Assembly: GCF_000210095.1 (NCBI RefSeq)
Contig: NC_021039.1
Span: 1,409,861 to 1,473,860, forward strand
Reading direction: 5' to 3'
Length of the DNA: 64,000 bases
Origin: Ruminococcus champanellensis 18P13 = JCM 17042
Lineage (GTDB): Bacteria > Bacillota > Clostridia > Oscillospirales > Ruminococcaceae
Each line of letters starts with the position of its first letter. Position 1 is the stretch's first letter. Shown in pieces: positions 25,088-34,643 of this stretch. Made by a program: the position numbers and the translations under genes. Under the pieces are notes generated by a model. It was not told where the DNA came from. It made no database searches and worked only from the letters and a program-made list of their open reading frames with translations.

Positions 25088-27496
25088 ATGAGTAAATACG
25101 ATTTTACGGCGATTGAAAAGAAGTGGCAGAAATACTGGGAGGAGCATCATACCTTTGCAGCCGGCACGGACTATTCCAAGCCCAAGTTCTACGCACTGGT
25201 AGAGTTCCCGTATCCCTCCGGACAGGGTCTGCACATCGGGCATCCCCGTCCCTATACGGCAATGGATATCGTATCCAGAAAGCGGCGGCTGGAGGGCTAC
25301 AACGTGCTGTTCCCTATGGGTTGGGATGCATTCGGTTTGCCCACCGAGAACTATGCCATCAAGAACAAGATCCACCCTGCCATTGTCACCAAGAACAACA
25401 TTGCCCACTTCAAGGCGCAGCTCCAGTCCCTGGGTTTGTCCTTTGATTGGGATCGGGAGATCAATACCACGGATCCGGAGTATTTCAAGTGGACCCAGTG
25501 GATTTTTTTGCAGATGTTCAAGAAGGGTCTTGCATACAAGAAGGAAATGTCTGTAAACTGGTGCACCTCCTGCAAGGTGGTGCTGGCCAACGAGGAAGTG
25601 GTCGGCGGTGTATGTGAGCGCTGCGGCGGTGAGGTCATTCACAAGGTCAAGTCCCAGTGGATGCTGAAGATTACCGAGTATGCACAGCGCCTGCTGGATG
25701 ACCTGGCAGAGGTCAACTACCTGGATAAGATCAAGGCCACCCAGATCAACTGGATTGGTCGCTCCACCGGCGCAGAGGTGGATTTCACCACCACCACCGG
25801 GGAGACACTGACAGTGTATACCACCCGGCCGGACACGCTGTTCGGCGCAACCTATATGGTTATTTCTCCGGAGCATCCCTACATTGAAAAGTGGGCGGAT
25901 AAGCTGTCCAATATGGAGGAAATCCGGGCGTACCAGGAAAAGGCGGCAAGAAAGTCCGATTTTGAGCGGACGGAAATGGCAAAGGATAAGACCGGCGTAG
26001 AGCTGAAGGGCATCCGTGCCATCAATCCGGTAAACGGCAGAGAGATTCCCATCTTTATCTCCGATTATGTACTGATGACCTATGGTACCGGTGCCATTAT
26101 GGCGGTTCCGGCGCACGATACCCGTGACTATGACTTTGCAAAGGTGTTCCACCTTCCCATCATTGAAGTGGTTGCAGGGGGCGATATCGAAAAGGAGGCG
26201 TTCACCGACTGTGCCACCGGCAAAATGGTGAACAGCGGCTTCCTGGATGGGCTTTCTGTGGAGGAGGCCAAGGTCAAGATCAAGGAATGGCTGAAGGAAA
26301 ACGGCAAGGGTCACGAAAAGGTCAACTACAAGCTCCGTGACTGGGTATTCTCCCGGCAGAGATACTGGGGTGAGCCCATCCCGATTGTATACTGTGAAAA
26401 GTGCGGTTATGTGCCCCTGCCGGAGTCTGAGCTGCCGCTGACTCTGCCGGAGGTGGATAGCTATATGCCCACTGACAACGGGGAAAGCCCGCTGTCCACC
26501 CTGGACAGCTTCATCAACACGACCTGCCCCCACTGCGGCGGCCCAGCAAAGCGGGAAACGGACACCATGCCCCAGTGGGCTGGTTCCTCCTGGTACTATC
26601 TGCGTTACTGCGATCCCAAGAATAAGGAGTGCCTGGCATCCAAGGAGGCGTTGGACTACTGGATGCCGGTGGATTGGTACAACGGCGGTATGGAGCATAC
26701 CACCCTGCATCTGCTGTACTCCCGGTTCTGGCACAAGTTCCTGTACGATATCGGCGCAGTGAGCCAGAAGGAGCCCTACATGCGCCGCACCTCCCACGGT
26801 ATGATCCTGGGGGAGGACGGACAGAAGATGTCCAAGTCCCGGGGCAATGTCATCAACCCGGATGAGGTAGTTGCACAGTATGGCGCCGATACCCTGCGCC
26901 TGTACGAGATGTTCATCGGGGACTTTGAAAAGACCGCTCCCTGGAGTCCTTCCAGCATTCGTGGCTGCAAGCGGTTCCTGGATCGTGTATGGGCATTGCA
27001 GGATATGCTCACCGACGGAGAGGAATACCGTCCGGAGACCCGTGCCCTGATGCACAAGACCATCAAGAAGGTTTCTGAGGATATCGAAAATCTGAAGTTC
27101 AATACGGCGATTGCCTCCATGATGGCGCTCATCAACGAGATCTACGCACTTGGCTCCATCAACCGGGCAGAGCTGCGGACATTGCTGCTGCTGCTGAATC
27201 CCTTTGCACCCCATATGACTGAGGAAATGTATGAGGTTCAGAATCTGGGCGGTGTGCTGAATGAGCAGAAGTGGCCCACCTTTGATCCGGCACTGTGCGT
27301 GGATGAAATGGTAGAGCTGGTGGTACAGATCAACGGGAAGGTACGCTCCAAATTGCAGGTTCCGGTGGACAGTGCGCAGGCGGATGTGCTGGAAAAAGCC
27401 AAGGCGGAGCCGAAGATCCAGGACGCTTTGCAGGGCAAGCAAATCGTCAAGGAGATATATGTACAAAATAAGCTCGTGAATTTTGTAGCAAAATAA
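25088..27496 (+). CDS. leuS: Leucyl-tRNA synthetase
   Basis: The 802-residue class I synthetase charges tRNA-Leu. The HIGH motif is HIGHPRPY near residue 49, the CP1 editing domain contains [14 protein letters not shown] and [12 protein letters not shown], and the KMSKS motif is KMSKSRGNV near residue 580. The length is typical of bacterial LeuRS. GTGGAG precedes ATG 25088. The 75-bp upstream gap is too short for a T-box, so leucine control by T-box is not evident here. Confidence 0.98.
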   Translation: MSKYDFTAIEKKWQKYWEEHHTFAAGTDYSKPKFYALVEFPYPSGQGLHIGHPRPYTAMDIVSRKRRLEGYNVLFPMGWDAFGLPTENYAIKNKIHPAIVTKNNIAHFKAQLQSLGLSFDWDREINTTDPEYFKWTQWIFLQMFKKGLAYKKEMSVNWCTSCKVVLANEEVVGGVCERCGGEVIHKVKSQWMLKITEYAQRLLDDLAEVNYLDKIKATQINWIGRSTGAEVDFTTTTGETLTVYTTRPDTLFGATYMVISPEHPYIEKWADKLSNMEEIRAYQEKAARKSDFERTEMAKDKTGVELKGIRAINPVNGREIPIFISDYVLMTYGTGAIMAVPAHDTRDYDFAKVFHLPIIEVVAGGDIEKEAFTDCATGKMVNSGFLDGLSVEEAKVKIKEWLKENGKGHEKVNYKLRDWVFSRQRYWGEPIPIVYCEKCGYVPLPESELPLTLPEVDSYMPTDNGESPLSTLDSFINTTCPHCGGPAKRETDTMPQWAGSSWYYLRYCDPKNKECLASKEALDYWMPVDWYNGGMEHTTLHLLYSRFWHKFLYDIGAVSQKEPYMRRTSHGMILGEDGQKMSKSRGNVINPDEVVAQYGADTLRLYEMFIGDFEKTAPWSPSSIRGCKRFLDRVWALQDMLTDGEEYRPETRALMHKTIKKVSEDIENLKFNTAIASMMALINEIYALGSINRAELRTLLLLLNPFAPHMTEEMYEVQNLGGVLNEQKWPTFDPALCVDEMVELVVQINGKVRSKLQVPVDSAQADVLEKAKAEPKIQDALQGKQIVKEIYVQNKLVNFVAK

Positions 27497-27524
27497 CAAA
27501 TTTGCATTTTGGTCAGATTTCTGC

Positions 27525-27553
27525 TTGACAAGCAGGAAAGATTGTGATAAAAT
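27525..27553 (+). promoter_or_regulatory. Promoter of rpsU
   Basis: TTGACA (27525-27530) and TAAAAT (27548-27553) have a 17-bp spacer. About 95 nt of leader follow, with a small GCCC/GGGC hairpin and CTTTG/CAAAG just before the ribosome site. Confidence 0.85.
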
Positions 27554-27652
27554 ATAATACGTATTATAAATGGCTTGGGATGCTGACTTAGCCGCCCATC
27601 CGGGCAGCTGGGATAGATAGCCTCTGTCTTTGGGACAAAGGGAGGGAGTATA

Positions 27653-27826
27653 GTGGCAGAAATTCGTGTCGGCAAGAATGAATCCTTGGACACTGCACTG
27701 AAAAGATTTAAGAGATCCTGTGCAAAGGATGGCGTGATTGCAGAGGTTCGTAAAAGAGAACACTACGAAAAGCCTTCGGTAAAGCGTAAGAAGAAGTCCG
27801 AAGCAGCTCGTAAGCGCAAGTTCTAA
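27653..27826 (+). CDS. rpsU: 30S ribosomal protein S21
   Basis: The 57-residue basic protein starts at GTG 27653, 6 nt after GGAGGG (27641-27646). It reads [20 protein letters not shown], then a [15 protein letters not shown] segment and ends in a Lys/Arg-rich tail ([14 protein letters not shown]), the full S21 pattern. S21 helps start-site recognition on the 30S subunit. It is a single-gene unit with its own promoter and terminator. Confidence 0.97.
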   Translation: MAEIRVGKNESLDTALKRFKRSCAKDGVIAEVRKREHYEKPSVKRKKKSEAARKRKF

Positions 27827-27840
27827 TTACAGCGATCAGT

Positions 27841-27878
27841 AAAGGCGGACTTTTTGACAAAGTCCGCCTTTCTTTTTC
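27841..27878 (+). terminator. Intrinsic terminator of rpsU
   Basis: A 13-bp perfect stem, AAAGGCGGACTTT (27841-27853) with AAAGTCCGCCTTT (27859-27871), is followed by CTTTTT. Confidence 0.95.
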
Positions 27879-27948
27879 CAGGCAGCACCCCACGGAGCTT
27901 GTGTCGTGCTGCTCCAAGACCATGACCAACCCCACAGGAGGAGTATCA

Positions 27949-28425
27949 ATGTTTCATGCTACAGTCGCATTGCGCAGCGTGTTGCAGATCCAACCGGGTC
28001 TGCTGCGGCAATATGGGATCCGGGGCCTGATGCTGGATCTGGACAATACACTGACTACCCACGACAATCCTGCACCGGCAGAGGGCGTATTGAGCTGGAT
28101 CGGTTTGATGCGGCAGGCGGGGATCGCCATGATGATCGTCTCCAACAACCGGCCCCATCGGGTGCAGCCCTTCGCTACGGCACTGGGATTGCCCTTTGTG
28201 GCGGAGGGGGCAAAGCCCCTGCCCAGAGGCTTCCGGCTGGCGCAGAAGCGCATGCAGTTGCCTTTTTCCCAACTGGCAGTGGTAGGCGATCAGATCTTTA
28301 CGGACATTCTGGGCGCAAACCTGTGCGGAGTCAAGTCCATTTATGTGCGCCCCATTCAGTATGAAAACAAGGGCTTTTTGCGGGTGAAGCGCTGGCTGGA
28401 ACGGCCGTTCTTGCCAAAGGTATAA
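27949..28425 (+). CDS. yqeG: YqeG-family HAD phosphatase
   Basis: The 158-residue HAD-like protein has motif I GLMLDLDNTLTTHD (DxDxT), motif II IVSNN, a conserved lysine in AEGAKPL and motif III VVGDQIFTDILGAN. It belongs to the YqeG/PGP-MtkA phosphatase family (phosphatidylglycerophosphatase activity is reported for relatives). ATG 27949 is preceded by AGGAGGAG. aroQ follows after 10 bp. Confidence 0.92.
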   Translation: MFHATVALRSVLQIQPGLLRQYGIRGLMLDLDNTLTTHDNPAPAEGVLSWIGLMRQAGIAMMIVSNNRPHRVQPFATALGLPFVAEGAKPLPRGFRLAQKRMQLPFSQLAVVGDQIFTDILGANLCGVKSIYVRPIQYENKGFLRVKRWLERPFLPKV

Positions 28426-28435
28426 GGAGGAGCAT

Positions 28436-28882
28436 ATGCGTATTCTGGTGATCCACGGGCCGAATCTGAACCTGCTTGGGGAGCGGGAGCCGGGCATCTA
28501 CGGCAAGAACGACCTTGCCCATGTGAACGGCGCCATCTTGACCCGGGCGAAGGAGCTGGGGGTGGAATGCGAAGTGTTCCAGTCCAACCATGAGGGAGAG
28601 ATTCTGGTTCGTCTCCACGAAGCACGGCATGCCTTTGACGGGGTGGTGCTGAACGCCGGGGCGTATACCCACTACAGCTATGCAATCCGGGACGCCATTG
28701 CTGCCATCCGGATTCCCTGTGTAGAGGTACACATCAGCAACGTTCACGCCCGGGAGGAATTCCGGCACACCTCCGTGATCGCTCCTGCATGCCTGGGTGT
28801 GGTATGCGGCTTTGGGGGCGACAGCTACCTGCTGGCGCTGGAGGGGCTGGTGCGGCATTGCGCCGGACAAAAAACTTTGTGA
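28436..28882 (+). CDS. aroQ: Type II 3-dehydroquinate dehydratase
   Basis: The 148-residue enzyme converts 3-dehydroquinate to 3-dehydroshikimate in the shikimate pathway. The type II signature ILVIHGPNLNLLGEREPGIYG holds the catalytic tyrosine; NAGAYTHYSYAIRDA and EVHISNVHAREEFRHTS give the catalytic histidine and substrate contacts. Family members form dodecamers. It is the only shikimate-pathway gene in the window; pheA lies 19 kb away. Confidence 0.97.
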   Translation: MRILVIHGPNLNLLGEREPGIYGKNDLAHVNGAILTRAKELGVECEVFQSNHEGEILVRLHEARHAFDGVVLNAGAYTHYSYAIRDAIAAIRIPCVEVHISNVHAREEFRHTSVIAPACLGVVCGFGGDSYLLALEGLVRHCAGQKTL

Positions 28883-28889
28883 AAACCCC

Positions 28890-28918
28890 TTGTCAAACGG
28901 GAAGAAATGTTGTATAAT
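28890..28918 (+). promoter_or_regulatory. Promoter of efp
   Basis: TTGTCA (28890-28895) and TATAAT (28913-28918) have a 17-bp spacer, directly after the aroQ stop codon. Confidence 0.85.
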
Positions 28919-28959
28919 AAGGCTATATTTGTGTAACATCTTTTTTGGAGGTTTAATGT

Positions 28960-29517
28960 ATGATTTCAGCTGGCGATTTTAGAAACGGTATCACCTTTGA
29001 GCTGGACGGCCAGGTGGTTCAGGTTATCGAATTTCAGCATGTAAAGCCTGGTAAGGGCGCTGCTTTTGTTCGTACCAAGTATAAGAATGTCATTACCGGC
29101 AGTGTGGTTGAGCGTTCCTTCAACCCTTCCGATAAGTATCCCACTGCGTTCATTGAAAGAAAGGATATGGAATTCAGCTACAGCGATGGGGATTTGTATT
29201 ATTTTATGGACACAGAGACCTACGAGATGCTGCCCATCAACAAGGATATGCTGGGTGCGTCCTTTAAGTTTGTCAAGGAGAACATGCCTGTAAAGGTTCT
29301 GTCCTACAAGGGCAACGTATTCGGCATTGAGCCCCCCAACTTTGTAGAGTTGCAGGTTACCCAGACTGATCCGGGCTTCAAGGGCAATACTGCCACCAAC
29401 GCACTGAAGCCTGCAACACTGGAAACCGGTGCAGAGATCAAGGTTCCGCTGTTTATCAACGAAGGCGATATGATCCGTGTAGATACCCGTACCGGCGAGT
29501 ACATGGAGCGCGCATAA
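28960..29517 (+). CDS. efp: Elongation factor P
   Basis: The 185-residue protein relieves ribosome stalling at polyproline stretches. It has the three-domain EF-P length. The loop [12 protein letters not shown] places Lys32 at the tip, the residue modified in Bacillus. The signature [18 protein letters not shown] type segment is present in slightly altered form, and it ends [19 protein letters not shown] precedes ATG 28960. No modification gene is next to it. Confidence 0.97.
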   Translation: MISAGDFRNGITFELDGQVVQVIEFQHVKPGKGAAFVRTKYKNVITGSVVERSFNPSDKYPTAFIERKDMEFSYSDGDLYYFMDTETYEMLPINKDMLGASFKFVKENMPVKVLSYKGNVFGIEPPNFVELQVTQTDPGFKGNTATNALKPATLETGAEIKVPLFINEGDMIRVDTRTGEYMERA

Positions 29518-29561
29518 ATCCACCCGACGATTCACGCTGACGAGGGAAAGGAGTCTTAAAC

Positions 29562-30002
29562 ATGAAGCTGACCGAGAAAATGTCTTATTTGCAGGGCCTG
29601 TTGGACGGTCTGGAAGTGGACACTTCCACCAAGGAGGGCAAGGCACTGGTGCAGATGTCCGATGTGATGCAGGAAATGGTAATGTATGTAGAGGATCTGC
29701 AGGCACAGGTGGATGAACTCACTGAGCTGTGCGATATTCTGGATGCAGACCTGGGCGATGTGGAAGAAGAAGTGTTTGATCTGGATGACGATTGCTGCTG
29801 CGAGGATGACGACTGCGATTTCGACGATGAGGACGAAATGTATGAGGTTTGCTGTCCCAGCTGCGGAGACACCATCCTGCTCAACGACAGCATTCTGGAG
29901 GAAGGCTCCATGGAATGTCCCAACTGCGGCGAAACACTGGAGTTTGACTACGACGATCTGGTGATCGAGGACGCAGAGGATCCTGAGGACACAGACGAGT
30001 AA
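29562..30002 (+). CDS. CD1247-type N-terminal domain protein with C-terminal zinc ribbon
   Basis: The 146-residue protein opens with a helical, coiled-coil-like region (residues 1-65: TEKMSYLQGLLDGLEVD, TKEGKALVQMSDVMQEM) that matches Clostridia proteins named for CD1247. A very acidic Asp/Glu/Cys stretch follows (about 65-95), then a zinc ribbon with CPSCGDTI and CPNCGETL. No function is known. It lies between efp and the FMN riboswitch. Confidence 0.72.
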   Translation: MKLTEKMSYLQGLLDGLEVDTSTKEGKALVQMSDVMQEMVMYVEDLQAQVDELTELCDILDADLGDVEEEVFDLDDDCCCEDDDCDFDDEDEMYEVCCPSCGDTILLNDSILEEGSMECPNCGETLEFDYDDLVIEDAEDPEDTDE

Positions 30003-30029
30003 ACGCTCCGAAAACTGAATAGAAGAACG

Positions 30030-30148
30030 TTTCAGGGCGAGGTGCAATTCCTCACCGGTGGTGATGCGGCATGCTGCAAAGTCCACGAGCCGAAAGGCTG
30101 AATCGGTGCAAATCCGATACCGACGGTTATAGTCCGGATGAGAGAAAC
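30030..30148 (+). ncRNA. FMN riboswitch (RFN element)
   Basis: The aptamer core is recognisable: TTTCAGGGCGAGGTGCAATT, CCTCACCGG, CCACGAGCCGAAAGGCT, TCGGTGCAAATCCGATACCG and AGTCCGGATGAGAGAAAC. The P1 stem GTTTC (30030-30034) pairs with GAAAC (30144-30148). It binds FMN and should repress ribU when FMN is plentiful, through the terminators just downstream. Confidence 0.97.
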
Positions 30149-30200
30149 AAAACGCAAAAATGCGTTTTTTCGCCCATACTGCAATGGTATGGGCGTTTTT
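30149..30200 (+). terminator. Expression platform terminators of the FMN riboswitch
   Basis: Two hairpins follow the aptamer: AAAACGCA/TGCGTTTT (30149-30168) with T6, and CGCCCATAC (30171-30179) with GTATGGGCG (30187-30195) followed by T5. Both are terminator-like; two in series before ribU is noteworthy. Confidence 0.85.
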
Positions 30201-30222
30201 CATTGGTAAAGGAGTTTTGAAT

Positions 30223-30894
30223 ATGGAACACACAACCCACAGCACACGCACAAGGGCAAAATTGGACGTCAAGCAGTTGGTGGTATTGGCACTGCTTTCT
30301 GCCATGGCGTTTATCTCTCTGTTTTTGGTGGATATTCCGGTATACGGATTTTTGTCCTATGAGCCCAAGGATATTTTCATCACCCTGGGAGGCTTCCTCT
30401 ACGGCCCTATGGCAACCGTGTTTATGTCCGTGGTAATTTCCTTTTTGGAATTTGTCACCATAAGCACCACCGGTCCCATCGGGCTTCTGATGAACATCAT
30501 TTCTACGGTAGCTTTTGCTGCCCCCGCTGCTGTCATTTACCGGCGGCATCGCACCATGTCTATGGCGCTCCTGAGTCTGTTCAGCGGCACGGTGCTGATG
30601 ACGGGAGTTATGCTCCTATGGAACTATCTGGTGACCCCCCTGTATATGGGCACACCCAGAGATGTGGTGGCGTCCATGCTTCTGCCTGTGTTCCTGCCCT
30701 TTAATCTGGCGAAGGCAGGGCTGAACGGTGCGCTGACCCTGCTGCTGTATAAACCCTTTGTGACCATGCTGCGGATGCTGCACTTCGCTGAACCCAGCGT
30801 ACAGCCCACTGGTTCCCGCCGGGTGAGCGTATTTTCCATTCTGGTGGCAGCCTTCCTGCTGATCACCTGTGTGGCATTCATTGTTGTACACTAA
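30223..30894 (+). CDS. ribU: Riboflavin ECF-transporter substrate-binding protein RibU
   Basis: This 223-residue membrane protein is the S component that binds riboflavin and works with EcfA1-EcfA2-EcfT, whose genes lie at 55-57.6 kb. Typical segments are VVLALLSAMAFISLF, FLSYEPKDIFITLGGF and TGPIGLLMNI; about six transmembrane helices. The FMN riboswitch upstream settles the substrate. ATG 30223 follows AAAGGAG. Its stop codon begins a palindromic repeat. Confidence 0.95.
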   Translation: MEHTTHSTRTRAKLDVKQLVVLALLSAMAFISLFLVDIPVYGFLSYEPKDIFITLGGFLYGPMATVFMSVVISFLEFVTISTTGPIGLLMNIISTVAFAAPAAVIYRRHRTMSMALLSLFSGTVLMTGVMLLWNYLVTPLYMGTPRDVVASMLLPVFLPFNLAKAGLNGALTLLLYKPFVTMLRMLHFAEPSVQPTGSRRVSVFSILVAAFLLITCVAFIVVH

Positions 30895-30942
30895 GGCAAC
30901 GTTGCACATAGTTTGACTGATGGCTTCGCACGGTATTGTCTG
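30892..30942 (+). repeat. Stop-codon palindromic repeat, short divergent copy
   Basis: The left arm TAAGGCAACGTTGCACATAG starts with the ribU stop codon. The right arm GCACGGTATTGTCTGA (30928-30943) is its imperfect complement. It is related to the elements at 5846, 50035 and 50697. Confidence 0.6.
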
Positions 30943-30956
30943 AACCACATAAACCA

Positions 30957-30996
30957 GAACCCCTCCGCATATATTGATGGCGGAGGGGTTCTTTTT
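30957..30996 (+). promoter_or_regulatory. Terminator-like hairpin that contains the ribosome site of the next gene
   Basis: A perfect 12-bp stem, GAACCCCTCCGC (30957-30968) with GCGGAGGGGTTC (30980-30991), is followed by T5 and immediately by ATG 30997. The 3' arm carries GGAGGGG, the only Shine-Dalgarno of the downstream lipoprotein. It can act as terminator of ribU, translation block, or both. Confidence 0.75.
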
Positions 30997-32202
30997 ATGA
31001 AACAGTATATTTGCCTGTTGGCAGTATTTTTGATGGGATGCACCCCCGGAACCGGCAGAATCACTCCCGGCATGGGCATGCGTCTGGAGCTTCAGGAGCA
31101 GACGGCAGAGCAGCTGCATCTTCCTGTGCAGCAGTCCGGATCTCCGGTGGTTGCGGCATGGCTGACGGCGGTTTCTCTGTCGGACATGCTCAAGGGGGCT
31201 ACGGAAGCGGCATATCGTGCCGCTGTACACCAGGAGCTGACCTGGCTATGTGAGAATGGTTTTACGGATGTGTTCGTGCAGGTGCGCAGCAATGGAGACG
31301 CCTATTACCGATCCCGGGTGTATCCCAGGGCTGCATCCTGGAGCCAGGATTTTGACCCGTTGCAGGTGTTCCTGGAGGAAAATCGGCAGGTGGGCTTGCA
31401 GGTGCATGCCTGGATCAATCCCTACCGGTGTCAGACCGCCGGGCAGATGCTGAAGATTCCGGATACATATCCCACCCGTATGTGGGCACAGGAACAGGCA
31501 GAACCCATTGTACAGGTGTCCGGCAGATGGTATCTGAACCCGGCAGATGCGCATGCTCAGGCACTGATCTGTACGGGGGCACAGGAGCTTCTGGACGGGT
31601 ATGACATTGCCGGGCTGCACATTGACGACTACTTTTACCCCACCACGGAGCCGGAGATGGACGCCGCTGCCTTTGCTGCATCCCGGTCGGAGGATCTGAC
31701 AGCATGGCGTACAGAGCAGGTAAACACGCTTGTAGCCGCTCTGTATGCCCAAGCCCATGCAGCAGACAGGATCTTCAGCATCAGCCCCCGGGGAGATCCC
31801 GCAGCCAGTGCACAGCTACTGTATGCAGACCCGGAGACCTGGTGCAGCCTGTCGGGCTACTGTGACTGGATCCTGCCGCAGCTATACTATGGCTTTGACA
31901 ATGAGACCTGCGGTTTTGCGGAGATGCTTGCCCTTTGGCAGGGGATGGTGCAAACCGATGGGGTGCGGCTGATCCCCGGCATCTGTACCTATAAGGTGGG
32001 ACAGGCAGACGATTGGGCAGGCACCGGCAGAATGGAATGGGTCACAGAGCAGGAGATCCCGGCACGGCAGGCTGCTGCAGTGCTGGAGGCAGGGCTGAAC
32101 GGGGTGGCAGTATACAGCAGCGCCTCCACCCGGGAACTGGATGCTCCGGAGATGGAGGCGCTGAAACAACAGCTATGCAGGTTTACGCAAGTGCCGCCTT
32201 GA
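30997..32202 (+). CDS. GHL10-type (family 10-like glycosylhydrolase) lipoprotein
   Basis: The 401-residue exported protein has a lipobox signal ending FLMGC (Cys15). The body matches the GHL10/DUF187 group related to glycoside hydrolases: [44 protein letters not shown] and [13 protein letters not shown], in a TIM-barrel order. It probably acts on a surface or cell-wall polysaccharide; the substrate is unknown. ATG 30997 is chosen for signal peptide and spacing. The 3' end overlaps metK, on the opposite strand, by 20 bp. Confidence 0.85.
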   Translation: MKQYICLLAVFLMGCTPGTGRITPGMGMRLELQEQTAEQLHLPVQQSGSPVVAAWLTAVSLSDMLKGATEAAYRAAVHQELTWLCENGFTDVFVQVRSNGDAYYRSRVYPRAASWSQDFDPLQVFLEENRQVGLQVHAWINPYRCQTAGQMLKIPDTYPTRMWAQEQAEPIVQVSGRWYLNPADAHAQALICTGAQELLDGYDIAGLHIDDYFYPTTEPEMDAAAFAASRSEDLTAWRTEQVNTLVAALYAQAHAADRIFSISPRGDPAASAQLLYADPETWCSLSGYCDWILPQLYYGFDNETCGFAEMLALWQGMVQTDGVRLIPGICTYKVGQADDWAGTGRMEWVTEQEIPARQAAAVLEAGLNGVAVYSSASTRELDAPEMEALKQQLCRFTQVPP

Positions 32203-33358
32203 GGGCGTCCACCATGTCAGTGCGCTCCCAGGCAACCTGTAAGTCCTCACGACCCATATGGCCATATGCAGCCAGTTGACGGTACTGGGGCTTCTTCAGC
32301 TTCAGCTTGCGGATGATAGCAGCGGGTCGCAGGTCAAACACCTTGTCCACAGCCTTTGCAATGGCGCTTTCGTCCGCCTTGCCGGTGCCGAAGGTGTCCA
32401 CCAGAATGGAAACCGGCTTTGCCACGCCGATGGCGTAAGCCAGCTGCACCTCGCACTTGTCTGCCAGTCCGGCAGCGACAATGTTCTTGGCAATGTACCG
32501 TGCTGCGTATGCGGCGGAGCGGTCAACCTTTGTGGGATCCTTGCCGCTGAAAGCGCCGCCCCCGTGCCGGGAATAGCCCCCGTAGGTGTCCACGATGATT
32601 TTTCTGCCGGTCAGACCGCTGTCCCCCTGGGGGCCGCCGATGACGAACCGACCAGTGGGGTTGATGTAGAACTTGGTGTCAGCGTCCATCAGTTCCGCCG
32701 GGATTACCGGCTTGATTACATATTCCAGAATATCCTCCCGGATCTGTTCCAGGGGGATCTCCGGGGCATGCTGGGAAGAAACCACAATGGCGTCCAGCCG
32801 AGCCGGTTTGCCGTCATCGTATTCCACGGTCACCTGGGTCTTGCCGTCCGGCCGCAGATACCGGAGGGTGCCGTCCTTCCGGACAGCGGTCAGTTGCATG
32901 GCAAGCCGATGGGCCAGGGAAATGGGCATGGGCATCAGCTCCTTGGTTTCGTTGCAGGCGTAGCCAAACATAATTCCCTGGTCGCCGGCACCGTTTCCCG
33001 CGTCTGCATCCTCACCCTCCTTGGACTCCAGCGCCTCGTTGACACCCATGGCAATGTCGCAGGACTGCTCGTCCATGGATGTGAGAATGGAGCAGGTATG
33101 ACCGTCAAAGCCGTACTTTGCCCGATCGTAGCCAATGTCTACGATCACCTCCCGGGCGATCCGGGGGATGTCAATGTCCGCCTTGGTGCTGATCTCGCCC
33201 ATGCACAAGACCATACCGGTGGTGCAGCAGGTTTCACAAGCCACTCTGCCCTCCGGATCCTGTTCCAGGATCGCATCCAGAATGGCATCGGAGATCTGGT
33301 CACAGATCTTGTCCGGATGTCCCTCAGTGACAGATTCGGACGTAAAAAATTTTTTCAT
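32183..33358 (-). CDS. metK: S-adenosylmethionine synthetase
   Basis: The 391-residue enzyme makes SAM from methionine and ATP. The start [18 protein letters not shown], the [15 protein letters not shown]-binding motif and the P-loop-like [16 protein letters not shown] are all present. ATG 33358 (minus) follows GGAGG; an upstream in-frame start lies within the leader and is not needed. A SAM-I riboswitch and terminator in the leader give feedback control. It converges with the GHL10 gene and they overlap by 20 bp. Confidence 0.98.
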   Translation of the reverse strand: MKKFFTSESVTEGHPDKICDQISDAILDAILEQDPEGRVACETCCTTGMVLCMGEISTKADIDIPRIAREVIVDIGYDRAKYGFDGHTCSILTSMDEQSCDIAMGVNEALESKEGEDADAGNGAGDQGIMFGYACNETKELMPMPISLAHRLAMQLTAVRKDGTLRYLRPDGKTQVTVEYDDGKPARLDAIVVSSQHAPEIPLEQIREDILEYVIKPVIPAELMDADTKFYINPTGRFVIGGPQGDSGLTGRKIIVDTYGGYSRHGGGAFSGKDPTKVDRSAAYAARYIAKNIVAAGLADKCEVQLAYAIGVAKPVSILVDTFGTGKADESAIAKAVDKVFDLRPAAIIRKLKLKKPQYRQLAAYGHMGREDLQVAWERTDMVDALKAALA

Positions 33359-33378
33359 GTTTGCATTCCTCCATACAA

Positions 33379-33404
33379 TAAAAAGAGCGCTCAACATGAG
33401 CGCT
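33379..33404 (-). terminator. Attenuator terminator of the metK SAM riboswitch
   Basis: On the minus strand AGCGCTCA (33404-33397) pairs with TGAGCGCT (33393-33386) around TGT and is followed by CTTTTT. It lies between the aptamer and the metK ribosome site. Confidence 0.92.
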
Positions 33405-33425
33405 TGTGAGTTCTGTATTCACAAA

Positions 33426-33530
33426 CCTCATCTCTCGGATGCTGTGCATCCGCAGGAATTAGCACCTTTCTCGAAAACGAGCGGTTGCCGGGCGTCACAG
33501 GACCAGTTCCTCAGCCTCTCTTGATAAGGG
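33426..33530 (-). ncRNA. SAM-I (S-box) riboswitch
   Basis: Read on the minus strand: CTTATCAAGAGAGGCTGAGG, then ACTGGTCCTGTGACGCCCGG, CAACCGCTCG and AGGTGCTAATTCCTGC, the S-box consensus. P1 pairs CCTTATC with GATGAGG. SAM binding should favour the downstream terminator and switch metK off. Confidence 0.97.
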
Positions 33531-33539
33531 TATAAATTC

Positions 33540-33568
33540 ATTATAGCACAGGATTCGACATCTGTCAA
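33540..33568 (-). promoter_or_regulatory. Promoter of metK
   Basis: On the minus strand TTGACA (33568-33563) and TATAAT (33545-33540) match consensus with a 17-bp spacer. The aptamer begins about 10 nt downstream. Confidence 0.92.
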
Positions 33569-33588
33569 GTAGAAAGGAAGGGTCATTC

Positions 33589-34605
33589 ATGCGTATTCTT
33601 ACGATCGTTGCTGCCTTTGCAGCCTGCTTCACGCTGCTGCCTGCCGCTGTGCTGCTGACGGGCAGGGAAGCGTCGGCGGAATCCACCCCCAGGCAGCCGG
33701 ATTCCTCTGAAGCATCCGGCACCGAGCCCATACAGCCCACAGCATCTCTGGAGGATTATAGGGTGCTGGATATTACCACCGGCTCCGTGGAAGCCGTGTC
33801 CGTCCGGGACTATGTGATCGGCGCTGTATGCGCTGAAATGCCTGCCACCTTTGAGCCGGAGGCGCTGAAGGCCCAGGCGGTTGCCGCCCATACCTATGCG
33901 GAACGGCAGCGCAGGAGTGAGGCGCAGTCCCCAACGGCAGAACTATCCGGGGCGGATTTCTCCAACGACAGCCGCCACTACCAGGCGTTCTATACCCTGG
34001 ATCAGATCAAGGGTTTTTACGGAGACAGCTTTGATGTGTACTACCCCAAGGTGGAGGCGGCGGTGGATGCGGTACTGGAGGAGATCCTCTGTTATCAGGA
34101 TGCCCCCATCATTGCGGCGTTCCACTCCCTTTCCACCGGGGTCACGGAGGATGCCGCCCAGGTCTGGGGCAGCGCCATACCCTATCTGGTGCCGGTGGAC
34201 AGTCCGGCGGATTGTGATGCGCCCAAGTACCGGGAGGAGGTGACGCTGACGGCGGATGTGGTAAAGGAAAAGCTGCTGACGGCGGTGCCGGAGCTGAAAT
34301 TGTCCGACCAGCCCGGGGATTGGTTCGGCGAAGCGAAACGGACGGATTTCGGCACAGTCTGCACCATGCAGGTGGGGGATCAGTCCCTGGGAGGGCAGAC
34401 CCTTCGTGGGGCATTCGGTCTGCGCTCGGCGGCATTTACCCTGTTCCTGGAGGGGGACAGCTTTACCTTTGTGACCAAGGGCTACGGGCACTGCGTAGGG
34501 ATGAGTCAGTACGGCGCCAACGCCATGGCGGCGGAGGGCAGCAGCTATGCGGACATCCTTGCCCATTACTATCCGGGCACGGAGCTGAAAGATTGCCGGG
34601 CATAA
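33589..34605 (+). CDS. spoIID: SpoIID/LytB-domain protein (stage II sporulation protein D)
   Basis: The 338-residue exported protein has an N-terminal signal or anchor (ILTIVAAFAACFTLLPAAVLL), a linker and the SpoIID domain. That domain shows VRDYVIGAVCAEMPATFEPEALKAQ-type start, VAAHTYAERQ, SLSTGVTEDA and GYGHCVGMSQYGANAMA. SpoIID is a lytic transglycosylase that degrades peptidoglycan during engulfment. The residues match spoIID and not the longer amidase enhancer LytB. It is divergent from metK. Confidence 0.88.
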   Translation: MRILTIVAAFAACFTLLPAAVLLTGREASAESTPRQPDSSEASGTEPIQPTASLEDYRVLDITTGSVEAVSVRDYVIGAVCAEMPATFEPEALKAQAVAAHTYAERQRRSEAQSPTAELSGADFSNDSRHYQAFYTLDQIKGFYGDSFDVYYPKVEAAVDAVLEEILCYQDAPIIAAFHSLSTGVTEDAAQVWGSAIPYLVPVDSPADCDAPKYREEVTLTADVVKEKLLTAVPELKLSDQPGDWFGEAKRTDFGTVCTMQVGDQSLGGQTLRGAFGLRSAAFTLFLEGDSFTFVTKGYGHCVGMSQYGANAMAAEGSSYADILAHYYPGTELKDCRA

Positions 34606-34637
34606 AAAAAGCAGACGATGCAATATCGTCTGCTTTG
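34604..34637. terminator. Bidirectional terminator between spoIID and the GH5 gene
   Basis: The stem GCAGACGAT (34611-34619) pairs with ATCGTCTGC (34625-34633). A7 on the plus side gives a strong U-tract for the minus-strand operon; TTTGCC on the other side is weaker for spoIID. Confidence 0.9.
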
Positions 34638-34643
34638 CCTGTT

